Shown one piece after another: positions 14,560 through 24,700 of a stretch of DNA of 64,000 nucleotides. The stretch's first letter is position 1. The number at the start of each line of letters is the position of its first letter. The translations under genes and the position numbers were made by a program. The notes under the pieces were generated by a model. The model searched no databases. It had not been told where the DNA came from and saw only the letters and a list, made by a program, of their open reading frames with translations. Source of the stretch: JACQXX01 sp964639175 (GTDB lineage Bacteria; Acidobacteriota; Blastocatellia; Chloracidobacteriales; Chloracidobacteriaceae); contig CAZXCE010000001.1 of the NCBI GenBank assembly GCA_964639175.1, positions 1 to 64,000 of the forward strand, given 5' to 3'.

Positions 14560-15978
14560 TCAGTGGTCATGCCCGCCAAGTTCCCCTTTCATCAGTTGGG
14601 TTTTGAGGGTGAATGCGCCTTTCACGACGATCTTTTCACCAGGTTGCAACCCTGCGGTAATCCGCACCCGTTCACTGGATTCTTCGCCCACTTCAACTTC
14701 GCGCACTTCATAGGCGCCTGCTTCATCTGCTTTGGGTAGAAACACGACCGATTGTTCGCCCATCCGCTGGACGGCCTGGGCCGGAATCACGATTTCCACC
14801 GGTCCGGCGGAGTCATTCGCCGTCTGCAACTCAACATTAACAAACATGCCTATCCGCAGGGTGTTCCCTGGGTTGTCCACTTCCACCCGGACGCGGGCAG
14901 TGCGGGTGGTTTCGTTAACGAGTGGGTCGAGATAGGTGACTTTGCCTGTGAGTTGCAGGGACTCTGGATTGGAGGGCCGAATGACAGCCGTCGAATTCAC
15001 CGTGAGCCGCAGCATTTCGGCTACTGGAATGTTGGTGATGACCCAGACTGAGGATAAGTTAGTAATGGTAAAGAGCGGTTTTCCCGGCTCGATGCCCACC
15101 CCCGCATTAACCAAGCGTTCTGTCACAATACCGCTGACCGGAGACGTGATTGGCACCAATGCGGTGTTTTCTTCGTTGGAGTGCGTATCGCATACCGATA
15201 CGCCCACAGCCTTGAGGCCGTTGCGTTTGTGGTCTACGTCCAGTTGTGCTGATTCCAATGCTGCTTTGGCTTCCTGGACTTCGCGGCTGAGATTGATATT
15301 GTTTTGGAAATCAAACTCCGCTTTCGCATTCTGGTAGGCAGTTTCGGCAGCAATCAGGTCTTTGCCGGCACCGGCGCCAAGTTCGATCAGTTTTTGTGTT
15401 CGAGTCAGATTAGCCTGGGCTTCATCCAACCTGGCTCGTGCCTGGAGGAGCGAAATCCGGTTTTCTACTTTTTGCACTCGTTCGTAATTGCGTTGGGCGA
15501 CCCCCAACTGAGTTTCAGCTTCGTGCAGTTTCCCATGCATTTCCGCTACTAAGGGGCTAGACAATTCGGCCAGGACCATTCCGGCTTTAACCGGCATGCC
15601 AACCGTCACTCGGACCTGTTCCAACCGGCCACTGACCTGGGCCGAAACCTGCTGGGTCTGCAACTGATTGGCCTCGACCGAACCTGTCGTCCGGATGAAC
15701 CTCCCTTCCGGTTGGCCCGATATGGACTCGATCTCGATTCTAGCGGCTTTTTCCACTTCAGGAGAGAGCAGGACCTCCGACACGCCGTGCGCTTCTTCCT
15801 GGTGATGGTTCTCTTCTTCTACCGCTGGGGTGATTTGGGGATTGGATCCGCGTATGAGTAGGAACCCAACCACCACCACAATTACAGCAATACCCAGCCA
15901 CCACCACCGAGATAAAGTCGGTTTGGCAGGTAACGACTGGCTGACAAGTTGTTCGGTTTTTTCCTTTTCCATAAACAT
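14560..15978 (-). CDS. czcB: RND periplasmic adaptor, CzcB-type
   Basis: A 472-residue membrane fusion protein. One N-terminal membrane anchor (WWWLGIAVIVVVVGFLLIRG) is followed by a His/Glu-rich segment (EEENHHQEEAHG) that may bind metal. Then come a lipoyl half (SAQVSGRLEQVRVTVG), a long coiled-coil hairpin, the second lipoyl half (ITSPVSGIVTERLVN), beta-barrel and membrane-proximal domains. It links the CzcA-type pump to the outer-membrane channel. It lies 6 bp downstream of the outer-membrane factor gene, as the middle gene of a czcCBA order. Confidence 0.9.
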   Translation of the reverse strand: MFMEKEKTEQLVSQSLPAKPTLSRWWWLGIAVIVVVVGFLLIRGSNPQITPAVEEENHHQEEAHGVSEVLLSPEVEKAARIEIESISGQPEGRFIRTTGSVEANQLQTQQVSAQVSGRLEQVRVTVGMPVKAGMVLAELSSPLVAEMHGKLHEAETQLGVAQRNYERVQKVENRISLLQARARLDEAQANLTRTQKLIELGAGAGKDLIAAETAYQNAKAEFDFQNNINLSREVQEAKAALESAQLDVDHKRNGLKAVGVSVCDTHSNEENTALVPITSPVSGIVTERLVNAGVGIEPGKPLFTITNLSSVWVITNIPVAEMLRLTVNSTAVIRPSNPESLQLTGKVTYLDPLVNETTRTARVRVEVDNPGNTLRIGMFVNVELQTANDSAGPVEIVIPAQAVQRMGEQSVVFLPKADEAGAYEVREVEVGEESSERVRITAGLQPGEKIVVKGAFTLKTQLMKGELGGHDH

Positions 15979-15984
15979 TGTTCC

Positions 15985-17364
15985 TCAATCAAGGGGGGTT
16001 CCAATTGCGGTAACTAGGTTTTTCCAGGCATGCTGGTATTCAGCCAGGATTTCGGTGTATTCCTGCTGAACATCGGCAAACTTGCGTTGTTCAGCGATAA
16101 CTTCGGTAATGCGGAATGCACCAACTTCATAAGAATTCCGAATCGTGTGCAGGTTTTGCTGTGACCTATCAATCACCCCGGTTTTGTAAATGTCGAGCAC
16201 AGCTTTTGCCACCCTCCACCGGTCGTAAGCTGCCGTGACTTCGTTGCGCACAAGTTGTTCCAGGAACTCGCGCCGGCGTTTGGCCTGGGTAATGGCCACT
16301 TCGGCTTCAGCTTTGGCGCCCTGGTTCCGGTTGAAAACTGGTATCGTGACCGACAATCCGAACGTCAGCAGTTTGTCACGGTCGTTCAAAAAGCCAATGG
16401 GCGTGGTGTCAAAACTCGACTCATTGGCTGCATACCGTATGTAGGCGGTGACATCAGGGCGCCCTTGGGCTCGCGCCAACCGTACCCTGGCAGTTGCAGA
16501 TTCTTCATTTAACCGAGCCATCTGCAAATCAGGACGGAGACGCAAAGCAGTAGTGATGGAGGTTTCCACCGAATCCGGTACTGACGGTACGCTGGTGCTG
16601 GCGAGGGATTCAGCCAACCTCAATGGGGCATCAACCGGTAACCCAATCAATATTTTTAACCGGCCAAGCGCTATCTTGAGTTGAACCTCGACCAGCATTC
16701 GTCGTGCTTGCCGCCGATCCTGTTCTACCTTCAGCAAATTGAGGTCAAGCGGTGGGATATCACCTATTGCCACCCGGTCGCTGGCGATTTTGACCGATTG
16801 CGCATCCAGGGCACCAAGGTCGGTCAAGATTTCGAGTTCGCGAGTTGCTGTCAGGATCTCGGTGGTAAGAGTGCGGACCTCACTAGCCAATCGCCGTTCC
16901 CGATCCGCGATGTCGGCTTGAGCAATTGCCAGTTCCGTTTGTGCGACTTCCATCCGGCGCTGGCGTTGGCCGTTCAATTCGAGTGGGATCATAACCCCAA
17001 TCGCCAAATTGCGTTCGCCAGGTGAATTCAGGACACCCGCCGTGCGCTCGGCTTCAGCCGTTGGGTTTGAACGCAGCCCAGCTTGGCGTAACCGGCCACG
17101 GGCTCGTTCAATGTCAAGCCGGGCTGCGGTCAGTTCGCCGTTGGCAACGAGCGCGAGGCGAATCAGGGCCTGGGTCGTGTAGCTACCCGAAGCTGTTTGG
17201 GGAAGGGAAATTGATGGAACCGATTGTCCATCAGCAGCAGATTGTGCAAGAACAACACCTGTCAGTTTTGTCAGTTCCTGTCCGTGAGCCGGTAGCAGGT
17301 TGAATAGTAAAAACAATATAAAAAAGAGGGTATCCCGAGCGCGGAACACACCGTGATAACGCAT
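15985..17364 (-). CDS. czcC: TolC-like outer-membrane factor, CzcC-type
   Basis: A 459-residue outer-membrane efflux protein. A signal peptide (FFILFLLFNLLPAHG) is followed by two TolC repeats of helices and strands; the signatures GVMIPLELNGQRQRR and GLSVTIPVFNRNQGAKAEAE are typical of CzcC/CusC proteins, and the end is FRITEVIAEQRKFADVQQEY. It forms the trimeric exit duct for the adjacent adaptor and pump. It starts with MRYHGVF at 17364, after AAAGGGAAC. A close paralogue is encoded at 46522. Confidence 0.9.
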   Translation of the reverse strand: MRYHGVFRARDTLFFILFLLFNLLPAHGQELTKLTGVVLAQSAADGQSVPSISLPQTASGSYTTQALIRLALVANGELTAARLDIERARGRLRQAGLRSNPTAEAERTAGVLNSPGERNLAIGVMIPLELNGQRQRRMEVAQTELAIAQADIADRERRLASEVRTLTTEILTATRELEILTDLGALDAQSVKIASDRVAIGDIPPLDLNLLKVEQDRRQARRMLVEVQLKIALGRLKILIGLPVDAPLRLAESLASTSVPSVPDSVETSITTALRLRPDLQMARLNEESATARVRLARAQGRPDVTAYIRYAANESSFDTTPIGFLNDRDKLLTFGLSVTIPVFNRNQGAKAEAEVAITQAKRRREFLEQLVRNEVTAAYDRWRVAKAVLDIYKTGVIDRSQQNLHTIRNSYEVGAFRITEVIAEQRKFADVQQEYTEILAEYQHAWKNLVTAIGTPLD

Positions 17365-17532
17365 AAAGCAGTTCCCTTTCTAGTGTTGACCAGGCAACAC
17401 CCGCGTTGCCGCCCCGAAAAAATACACGCCGGCAACCAATTTATTCGCATACCTGACCTGACTTAGACGCAACTACCAGGATAGTTCCCGGTCAGGGATC
17501 TGTTAGATGTCAGGTAACAAGTTGGTCTGGAT

Positions 17533-17964
17533 TCAAGATAAGACAAACTTCGGAGGGTGAAAGGGAGGGGCGAGAAACTTGGTCAAGAATAGCCAGGATT
17601 GCCAGGGGATAACGGATAGAGGATCTTCAAACCGGGGCCAGACGAAGTTCATAGATGGGAGTACATGGGAACAGCACGAAACACAGGTGCAACCATACCC
17701 ATCCTCGCTCTTTGTTTCCTGAGATTGAGGTGTTGCAGGTTGCAGGACGGTTCCCTGGGTTAGAGATAAATGAGCTTTATCAATAACTTCGTCAAGTGGT
17801 GGATGGGCATGCTTTTCATACCCCAGCAGCATTTCCGTGCAATGCCCAGGAAATACAATATCAACCAATCCCACATCCGAAACGATGAAGGTCAGCATGA
17901 AAAGCGCAACCCCACGCCAAAGGCTCGGTTTGAAGGTTTGGAAAAATGCACGGAAAAGATTCAT
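17533..17964 (-). CDS. Small membrane-anchored Cys-rich protein next to czcCBA
   Basis: A 143-residue protein (start MNLFRAFFQ at 17964; an in-frame start at 18018 is possible). It has one hydrophobic segment (GVALFMLTFIVSDVGLVDIVF) that should act as a signal or anchor. A periplasmic part follows, with HAHPP and a cluster CTCVSCCSH that could bind thiophilic metal. It precedes the czcCBA genes on the same strand by about 170 bp and may be co-regulated with them. I do not recognise a named family. A metal-sensing or metal-chaperone role is inference. Confidence 0.65.
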   Translation of the reverse strand: MNLFRAFFQTFKPSLWRGVALFMLTFIVSDVGLVDIVFPGHCTEMLLGYEKHAHPPLDEVIDKAHLSLTQGTVLQPATPQSQETKSEDGYGCTCVSCCSHVLPSMNFVWPRFEDPLSVIPWQSWLFLTKFLAPPFHPPKFVLS

Positions 17965-18198
17965 TCTGGTATTCTTCCACGGTGGAGAAAGAAGAGTCAA
18001 CTCTTGACTGGGGATCATTATTTTCAGGATTCCTCGACCGGGTCAAAGCAACGTATCCTTGCGGGAGTGCAGCGTGACAACTCCCAGCCTCATTGTATAG
18101 GTCAACCCCGCCCCTGATTTCCTGGACTGGAACAAGATTGGTGAAACTGTAACCCGGTGAAGTTATGCGGCAGTCATTTCACTGTTTGACCCGCCAAG

Positions 18199-18233
18199 CA
18201 ACTATTGACGATAGTTGTTATGTTGTCTATAGT
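18199..18233 (+). promoter_or_regulatory. blaI-type promoter with overlapping palindromic operator
   Basis: TTGACG (18205-18210), a 17-bp spacer and TATAGT (18228-18233) form a near-consensus sigma-70 promoter 39 bp before the repressor gene. CAACTAT-TGACG-ATAGTTG (18199-18217) is a perfect 7-bp inverted repeat covering the -35 box. BlaI/MecI/CopY dimers bind palindromes in this position, so autorepression is likely. A divergent effect on the minus-strand czc cluster is possible. Confidence 0.7.
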
Positions 18234-18271
18234 CCGTTTCCGTCAATTCTTCGCTGCAGATCACACTGAGC

Positions 18272-18697
18272 ATGCCTAAATTTTCACTTCGAGGATTCAA
18301 AACCGACCGCCGGGGAGCCAGTCACGTGCTGGGGAAACTGGAAACTGCCGTTATGGAACATCTCTGGCAGTACCCCCGCCAGACAGTTTCCGAGGTTGAA
18401 GACCGGCTCAACCGGGTACGTCCGATTGCCCATACGACGGTGCTGACGACGCTAGACCGGCTGCACCGCAAGGGCTACCTGACCCGGGAAAAAGAAGGGA
18501 AAGCCTTTGTCTATGCGCCTTGCTACAGCCGGGAGGAATTTGAGCGGGGGATGGCGGAGGAAGTGTTGGGCGCTATTTTGAGAGGAATGGGCGAGCCGGC
18601 GCTATCCACCTTTGTGGATATGGTCAGCGAGGACGAAGTCCAACTGCAAAAACTGGAAGAGTTGATTCGGGAAAAACGAAAGGGCAACCGGTCATGA
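18272..18697 (+). CDS. BlaI/MecI/CopY-family repressor
   Basis: A 141-residue winged-helix repressor. After about 17 basic residues comes the family core LGKLETAVMEHLWQYPRQTV, then RPIAHTTVLTTLDRLHRKGYL (recognition helix and wing) and a C-terminal dimerisation/cleavage region. It should repress the metal-efflux operon and be inactivated through the membrane peptidase encoded next. The genes overlap by four bases (18694-18697), the usual blaI-blaR arrangement. The inducer here is probably a metal or envelope signal rather than a beta-lactam, because no beta-lactamase gene is present. Confidence 0.92.
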   Translation: MPKFSLRGFKTDRRGASHVLGKLETAVMEHLWQYPRQTVSEVEDRLNRVRPIAHTTVLTTLDRLHRKGYLTREKEGKAFVYAPCYSREEFERGMAEEVLGAILRGMGEPALSTFVDMVSEDEVQLQKLEELIREKRKGNRS

Positions 18698-19773
18698 ATC
18701 CTTTCTTGTGGGCGCTCCTGTTGGCCGGAATTGAAAATTTTGTCCTGCTTAACACGGTGCTGTCCGCGGCTGTTTTTCTGATGGTCGTGCTGGGGCGGGT
18801 CACCGGCTGGTTGAAGACCCGACACCCGCTCACCCAGGCGCAGGTGTATGCCGGGGCTATTGTCTTTCCTACGCTGGTTTCGGGCTGGCTGGTACTGGCG
18901 TCCCTGTTGCCGGCAGGTTGGATGAACCGTCCCGACTGGGTGATCCATCACGAAGACCCACATACGCTGCACTTGTTGAATGCCCTGACCTTTGGGGTTG
19001 ACCCGGCGCTGGAATATTTCACGTTTTTGTTTCTGGTGGGAACCGGTTTGGCCGTGTGGCTGGCGGCGGCCCGGGCCTTTGTCCAGATTGGGATGCTGGT
19101 CCGATGTCTGGAAATTGGCGGGGATCCAGTACCTTCCGAACAGATTGAACAGGTCAAAGAGACCTGCCGCGCCTACGGCATGGGAGTCGGGCTGGTCTAC
19201 AGCGGGCGTCCGTTTTCGTTCGTGTGGGGATACCTGCGCTCCAAACTGATTGTCTCGACCGGATTGCTGAACACCCTGACCGAAGCCGAATTGACCGCCC
19301 TGCTGGAGCATGAAGCGGCCCACCACCAACGCCACGACAATCTGTTGAAAGGTGTGCTGACCGCCTGCCGTTACACTTCGCCGGCCTTTCCGCTGACCAA
19401 TCTGATTTACGGCTGGTGGAGTCATGCGGTTGAAATGGTCTGTGATGAAGCCGCCGCTGGGTGGACCCACCCGCTGGATGTGGCCGAAGCACTGGTCAAA
19501 ATCAAGCGCCTGGCTGGCCGGCCACTGGGGCGCGCGCCCATCGTCCACTCCGCTTTCTTCGGGGAAAACACCCAGGCTTTGGAAGACCGCATCCGACATT
19601 TGGTGGGCCTGCTGGACCTCCCAAAACCCACCCCACGCACGCAGCTCTTGAAATCCTGGACCGGTACTGCTTGGTGGCTTTCCGCCGCCGGCGGGATTTT
19701 GCTGCTGGCGGTGTTTGCGGTTGCACCACTCTCAATCCATCGGCTGTTGGAACAGTTCCTCCACCGTTTTTAG
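18694..19773 (+). CDS. M56 (BlaR1-like) membrane metallopeptidase
   Basis: A 359-residue integral membrane protease. It has several N-terminal membrane helices, a cytosolic zinc-peptidase domain with LLEHEAAHHQRHDN (H206, E207, H210) and the downstream AVEMVCDEAAAG (third ligand), and a C-terminal membrane helix. The large extracellular penicillin-binding sensor of true BlaR1 is missing; the protein ends about 40 residues after the peptidase domain. Such short M56 proteins pair with BlaI repressors in many operons and are presumed to cleave the repressor. It could respond to metal stress via the neighbouring lipoprotein. Confidence 0.9.
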   Translation: MNPFLWALLLAGIENFVLLNTVLSAAVFLMVVLGRVTGWLKTRHPLTQAQVYAGAIVFPTLVSGWLVLASLLPAGWMNRPDWVIHHEDPHTLHLLNALTFGVDPALEYFTFLFLVGTGLAVWLAAARAFVQIGMLVRCLEIGGDPVPSEQIEQVKETCRAYGMGVGLVYSGRPFSFVWGYLRSKLIVSTGLLNTLTEAELTALLEHEAAHHQRHDNLLKGVLTACRYTSPAFPLTNLIYGWWSHAVEMVCDEAAAGWTHPLDVAEALVKIKRLAGRPLGRAPIVHSAFFGENTQALEDRIRHLVGLLDLPKPTPRTQLLKSWTGTAWWLSAAGGILLLAVFAVAPLSIHRLLEQFLHRF

Positions 19774-19850
19774 CCGGTGGCTGGACACAAGCATGATTTC
19801 CCTGGTTTCAGGCTTACAAAAACTATCACTGGTAGTTTCAGGAAATAAAT

Positions 19851-20327
19851 ATGAACAAACACAGGCGGATTCCCGAAATGATGAACCGATTCCTTCCGGT
19901 CAAAAGGGTGATTGCGACGGGGTTGCTGGCTGTTGTCCTGGGGGTGGCCGGCTGTGCCCGACTGGTCCCGCCTCAGTCTCACTCGGAGGTGGAGGAAGAA
20001 CCACTTTCCCAAACAGAATTCACCAGCCGAATTGAGAATTTCTTTGAATACGAACCACTCAAGGCAAATCGGAAAAGCCAGTTTCTTATCCACCTGACGG
20101 ATTTGGGCGACGGCTCGCCGGTGGAAAGGGCGGAAATCGTGCTGACGGTCCGCACCAAAGGACAACCTGCCGAAATTACCCGTACCACGGCCCGCATCGG
20201 AAAGGTCACCGGCATTTATGTGGCCGACCTCACGATTTCGCAGGCCGGACAGTACGACATCGAGTTCCGGGTTAAGAATGACAAGCTCGACGAACGGCTG
20301 GCACTGACGGATTTCACTGTTGAGTAA
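19851..20327 (+). CDS. Lipoprotein with FixH/YtkA-like domain
   Basis: A 158-residue predicted lipoprotein with signal and lipobox LGVAGC (lipidated C35). The mature part reads as an immunoglobulin-like beta sandwich (QFLIHLTDLGDGSPVERAEI, later YVADLTISQAGQYDIEFRV). Domains of this YtkA/FixH type occur beside copper and heavy-metal transporters and in the adaptor at 49244, but their function is unclear. It lies between the regulatory pair and the RND adaptor, in the same direction. Earlier or later in-frame Met residues (10, 11) are alternative starts. Confidence 0.75.
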   Translation: MNKHRRIPEMMNRFLPVKRVIATGLLAVVLGVAGCARLVPPQSHSEVEEEPLSQTEFTSRIENFFEYEPLKANRKSQFLIHLTDLGDGSPVERAEIVLTVRTKGQPAEITRTTARIGKVTGIYVADLTISQAGQYDIEFRVKNDKLDERLALTDFTVE

Positions 20328-20363
20328 TCAGGATTTCCCTTCTTTTTTTGGAGAATAGTACCC

Positions 20364-21683
20364 GTGAGCACCAAATTGCCCGAAACACCTGATATAGCGG
20401 AAATCAAACCGGCTCTCCAATCCGGCAAGCGAGGGTCCTGGGTCCTGTGGCTGTCGGTTCTGCTGCTGATGGCCATCGTAGTGACGGTCGCCTTCTGGCG
20501 GCGTTCACCGCTGGCCGTGGAAGAAACGCCTCCAGCGGCAGCGAACACCGGACGGGTCACCTTTCTGATGGAACAGCAATGGCTCATCCGGATGAAGCTG
20601 GCCGTGGTGGAGGAAAAGACGGTGGCCCGCCAAATCACCGCCACCGGGCGGGTGGTGGCGACACCGGAACATCACGCCGTGGCGGCACCGCCGGTGGAAG
20701 GCATCATCACCGGCTCGCAGGCGTTGCCCCGCGTCGGTCAAACCGTGGCCAAAGGGCAGCTCCTGGCCGTGTTGCAGCAGACCCCAAATGTCGGTGACGC
20801 CGGGCAGATTGCCGCTGCCAACACTCAGGTGCGGATTGAAAACGCCCGTCTGGAAGCGGAACGCCGCCGGCTGGGCCAGTCCATCAATGAAACCCAGGCC
20901 GGGCTGACCTTGGCTACCAGGGAATATGAACGGGCCAAAAAGCTCCATGAATTCGGGGTGGTTTCCTTGAGCGAGGTGCAAACAAAGGAAGCCGCGTTCA
21001 AGGAGGCGGAAGCGGATCACGCTGCGGCGCGGGAGCAATTGCAGGCGCTCAACGATTCGCCCCCCCTCAAACCCGCCGACGAGGTCACCCGCTTTGAAAT
21101 CCGGGCACCGCTCGCAGGCACCATCACAGCGGCCCACAAATCGTTGGGCGAGCATGTCGCGCCGGGCGAGCCACTCTTTGAAATTGTCAATCTCGATCAG
21201 GTCTGGGTGGAAGCCCCCATCTTTGAAAAAGACCTCGCCCGGCTGGTGAAAGGTAAACCCGCCGCCTTTTCCACCCTGGCCAATCCAGGTGTGGAATACA
21301 GCGGAAGCCTGGTTGACATCGGTTCGGTGATTGACGAGCGGCTGCGGGCGGCGACGGTGATTTTTGCGGTGCCCAATCCCCGGCACGAACTCCGCATCGG
21401 GATGCAGGCCAATGTCCGCCTGGACGCGGGGGAACCCCTTTCGGCGGCGCTGGTTCCCCGCGAGGCGGTGCTGGATCACGAAGGCAGGAAAATCGTCTAT
21501 GTGCTGCTTTCAGGGGAAGAGTTTGAACGGCGCGAAGTCACCCTGGGGGATGAATACGGGGCGACGGTGGCCGTTTTTTCCGGGATCAAGCCGGGGGAAC
21601 GGGTGGTCACGCAGGGCGCGTACCAACTGAAACTCCAGGAACTGCGACCGGCTAGCGCCGGAGCCCACACCCACGAAACCTAA
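20364..21683 (+). CDS. RND periplasmic adaptor (second system)
   Basis: A 439-residue membrane fusion protein starting at GTG 20364 with TTGGAGAAT upstream. It has one N-terminal membrane segment (WVLWLSVLLLMAIVVTVAFW), lipoyl halves (AAPPVEGIITGSQALP and FEIRAPLAGTITAAHKSLGE), a coiled-coil hairpin, and a C-terminal beta-barrel with REAVLDHEGRKIVYV. The tail ends in HTHE. It is followed by its cognate RND pump after a short gap with a hairpin. Strong similarity in layout to CzcB/CusB-class adaptors; the substrate is not determined. Confidence 0.9.
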   Translation: MSTKLPETPDIAEIKPALQSGKRGSWVLWLSVLLLMAIVVTVAFWRRSPLAVEETPPAAANTGRVTFLMEQQWLIRMKLAVVEEKTVARQITATGRVVATPEHHAVAAPPVEGIITGSQALPRVGQTVAKGQLLAVLQQTPNVGDAGQIAAANTQVRIENARLEAERRRLGQSINETQAGLTLATREYERAKKLHEFGVVSLSEVQTKEAAFKEAEADHAAAREQLQALNDSPPLKPADEVTRFEIRAPLAGTITAAHKSLGEHVAPGEPLFEIVNLDQVWVEAPIFEKDLARLVKGKPAAFSTLANPGVEYSGSLVDIGSVIDERLRAATVIFAVPNPRHELRIGMQANVRLDAGEPLSAALVPREAVLDHEGRKIVYVLLSGEEFERREVTLGDEYGATVAVFSGIKPGERVVTQGAYQLKLQELRPASAGAHTHET

Positions 21684-21689
21684 AAACAA

Positions 21690-21740
21690 GTGACGGGTGA
21701 CAGGTAAACAGTGACAGTAAAAACTCCTGTCACTTGTCAC
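21690..21740. repeat. Intercistronic hairpin between adaptor and pump genes
   Basis: GTGACGGGTGACAGG (21690-21704) and CCTGTCACTTGTCAC (21726-21740) can pair over 15 positions with two mismatches. It lies just after the adaptor stop and before the pump start. An mRNA stability or coupling element is possible; no T-run follows, so a terminator is unlikely. Confidence 0.45.
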
Positions 21741-21767
21741 GAACCGGCGGTCCCCAACCGAAATCCT

Positions 21768-24700
21768 ATGCTCAACAAAATTATTGAATGGTCGCTTGGA
21801 AACCGGCTGCTGGTGATGGTCGCGGCCCTGGTGCTGCTGGTCTACGGCGGCGTGGTCGCGTTCCAGACCCAGGTGGACGTGTTTCCCGATCTGACCGCGC
21901 CCACCGTCACGATTCTCACCGAAAGCCACGGACTAGCCCCGGAGGAAGTGGAAGCGCTCGTTTCCCTGCCGATTGAAGCCGCCATGAACGGCACCGCCGG
22001 CGTTTTCCGGGTGCGTTCCAATTCGGCCATCGGCATTTCGCTGGTGTTTGTGGAATTCCAGTTCGGCACCGACATCTATCGCGCCCGGCAACTGGTGACC
22101 GAAAAACTCCAGCAGGTGCGGTTGCCGGCGGGCGTGTCGCCACCGGCGCTGGGGCCGATTTCCTCCACTATGGGCGAAATCATGCTCATCTCGATGACCA
22201 GCAAAACCACCACGCCGATGGACCTCCGCTCGCTGGCGGACTGGACCGTGCGCCCGCGGCTGCTGGGAGTAACCGGGGTGTCACAGGTGATGATCATCGG
22301 CGGTGAAACCAAGCAGTTCCAGGTGCTGGTGGACCCGGCCAAACTGGCCGATTACCGGCTCAGCCTGAAGGAAATCACGGAGGCGGTGCGGGCGGCCACC
22401 GCCAACGCGCCGGGTGGCTTTCTGGAGCGCCCGAACGAGGAATTCCTGATTCGGGGCCGCGCCCGGATTTACTCCCTGGACGATTTGGCGAACGCCGTGA
22501 TTACGGTCCGCGACCGGGTTCCGGTGCTGGTCAAAAATGTGGCCACGGTCAAACTGGGAGCGGCTCTCAAGCGGGGTGACGGGAGCTTCAACGGTCACCC
22601 GGCGGTGGTGGCGACCATCCAGAAACAGCCGAACGCCAACACCCTGGAGGTTACCCACCAGATTGAAACCACCATGGCGAGTCTGAAGCCGACGCTCCCG
22701 TCCGATGTGACGATTGACACCAAAGCCTTTCAACAGGCCGATTTCATCAAGCGGGCGATTGGCAACGTGCAGCGGGCTTTGCTGGAAGGCGGCATCCTGG
22801 TGACGGTCATCCTGTTTCTGTTCCTGTGGAATTTCCGGACTACCTTCATCAGCCTGACGGCGATTCCGCTCTCGCTGCTCGCCGCGGTGCTGGCGATGAA
22901 CTATTTCGGACTGAGCATCAACACCATGACGCTCGGGGGCCTGGCCATCGCCATCGGGGAACTGGTGGACGACGCCATCGTGGACGTGGAAAACGTGTTT
23001 CGGCGGCTGAAGCTGAATGCCCGGCTACTGCGTCCCGAGCCGGTCGTCCGGGTCATTTTCAACGCGTCGAGCGAAATCCGGAACTCGATTGTGTTTGCGA
23101 CCCTCATCATTGTGCTGGTGTTCATTCCGCTTTTCAGCCTGAGTGGGTTTGAAGGGCGGATGTTTGCCCCGCTTGCTTTCGCCTACATCATCTCGATTCT
23201 GGCATCGCTGGTGGTGGCGCTGACGGTGACGCCGGTCCTCTGTTACTACCTGCTGACCCGCCCGGAACTGCTCCGCCACGAAGCCGATTCGCGGCTGGTC
23301 GGGTGGCTCAAACGCCACTATGCCTGGCTGCTTGACTGGACGCTCCGGCACCCGTTCCAGATTGTCGGGGCTTCGGTCGTGATGCTCGTGGCGGCGCTGG
23401 CTCTCACCCCGCTCATGGGACGCGAGTTTCTGCCGCCGTTCAACGAAGGCACGTTCAATATCAACGTCAACCTGCCGCCGGGCACCTCGCTGGCCGAATC
23501 CAACCGGATGGGCAAATTGATTGAGGAACTGCTCCACCAGACGCCGGAAATCTTCTCCACCACCCGCCGCACCGGACGGGCCGAACTAGACGAACATGCC
23601 GCCGGCGTCAACACCAGTGAACTGGAAGTGGTGACCAAAGAGGGAAAACGACCGCACGCCGAGGTGATGGAGGAAATCCGCCAAAACCTGAGCCGGATTC
23701 CCGGAGCTGCGGTTGAAGTCGGGCAGCCGATTTCCCACCGGATTGACCATTTGCTGTCGGGCACCAGGGCGCAGATTGCCATCAAGGTGTTTGGTCCCGA
23801 CCTGGCCACCCTGCGTTCCAAGGCCGAGGAAGTCCGCGCCGCCATGGAAACTGTGCCGGGCATCGTGGATCTGCTGGTGGAGCCGCAGGTCGGCGTGCCG
23901 CAAGTGCAAATCAATCTCAACCGTCAGGCTGCGGCAGCCGTGGGGCTGAGTGCCGAGGGCTTGGCCGAAACGGTGGACACCGCCTTCAACGGCCATCTGG
24001 CAGCCCAGGTGCTGGAAGAACAGCGGACCTACGACGTGCTGGTGCGGCTCGACGACACGGCCCGACAATCGGTAACTACCATCAGCCAGACACTGATCGA
24101 TGTGCCAACCGGCGCGAAAGTACCCATCAGCCAGGTGGCCGAAATCCGCACCGACCAGGGGCCGAACACCATCAACCGCGAGAACGTCCAGCGCCGGATT
24201 ATCGTCCAGGCCAACGTTGCACAACGTGACCTGGGCAGCGTCATTGCCGACGTCAAAACCGCCATTGCCGGAAAGGTTTCCCTGCCGCAGGGCTACTATG
24301 TGCAGTACGGTGGGCAGTTTGAATCCCAGGAAAAAGCCGCGCGGCAGATCTTACTGCTCTCGCTGGTTTCGGTTGGAGGGATTTTTCTGCTCCTTTACCT
24401 GGCTTTGCAGTCCACCCGCGCGGCCTTGCTCGTGATGGCCAACCTGCCGCTGGCGCTCATCGGCGGCATTGTCATGGTCTTTCTGTCGGGTGGGACGCTC
24501 TCGGTTGCCTCGCTGGTTGGGTTCATCACACTCTTTGGCATTGCCACTCGCAACGGGATCATGCTCATCACCCATTATCTGCACCTGATGCAGGAAGAGT
24601 CCGTCAATTTCCGGGAAGCCATCGTGCAAGGCTCCATGGAGCGGCTGAGTCCGATTCTCATGACGGCGCTGGTGACCGGCATCGGCCTGATTCCACTGGC

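Noticed and set aside
18523..19599. A 358-codon antisense frame across blaI and the M56 gene
   Set aside because: The sense strand carries two clear protein families; long antisense frames are expected in this GC-rich block.
20505..21479. A 324-codon antisense frame across the RND adaptor gene
   Set aside because: Shadow of a well-supported adaptor gene; low-complexity, Gly/Arg/Phe-rich translation.
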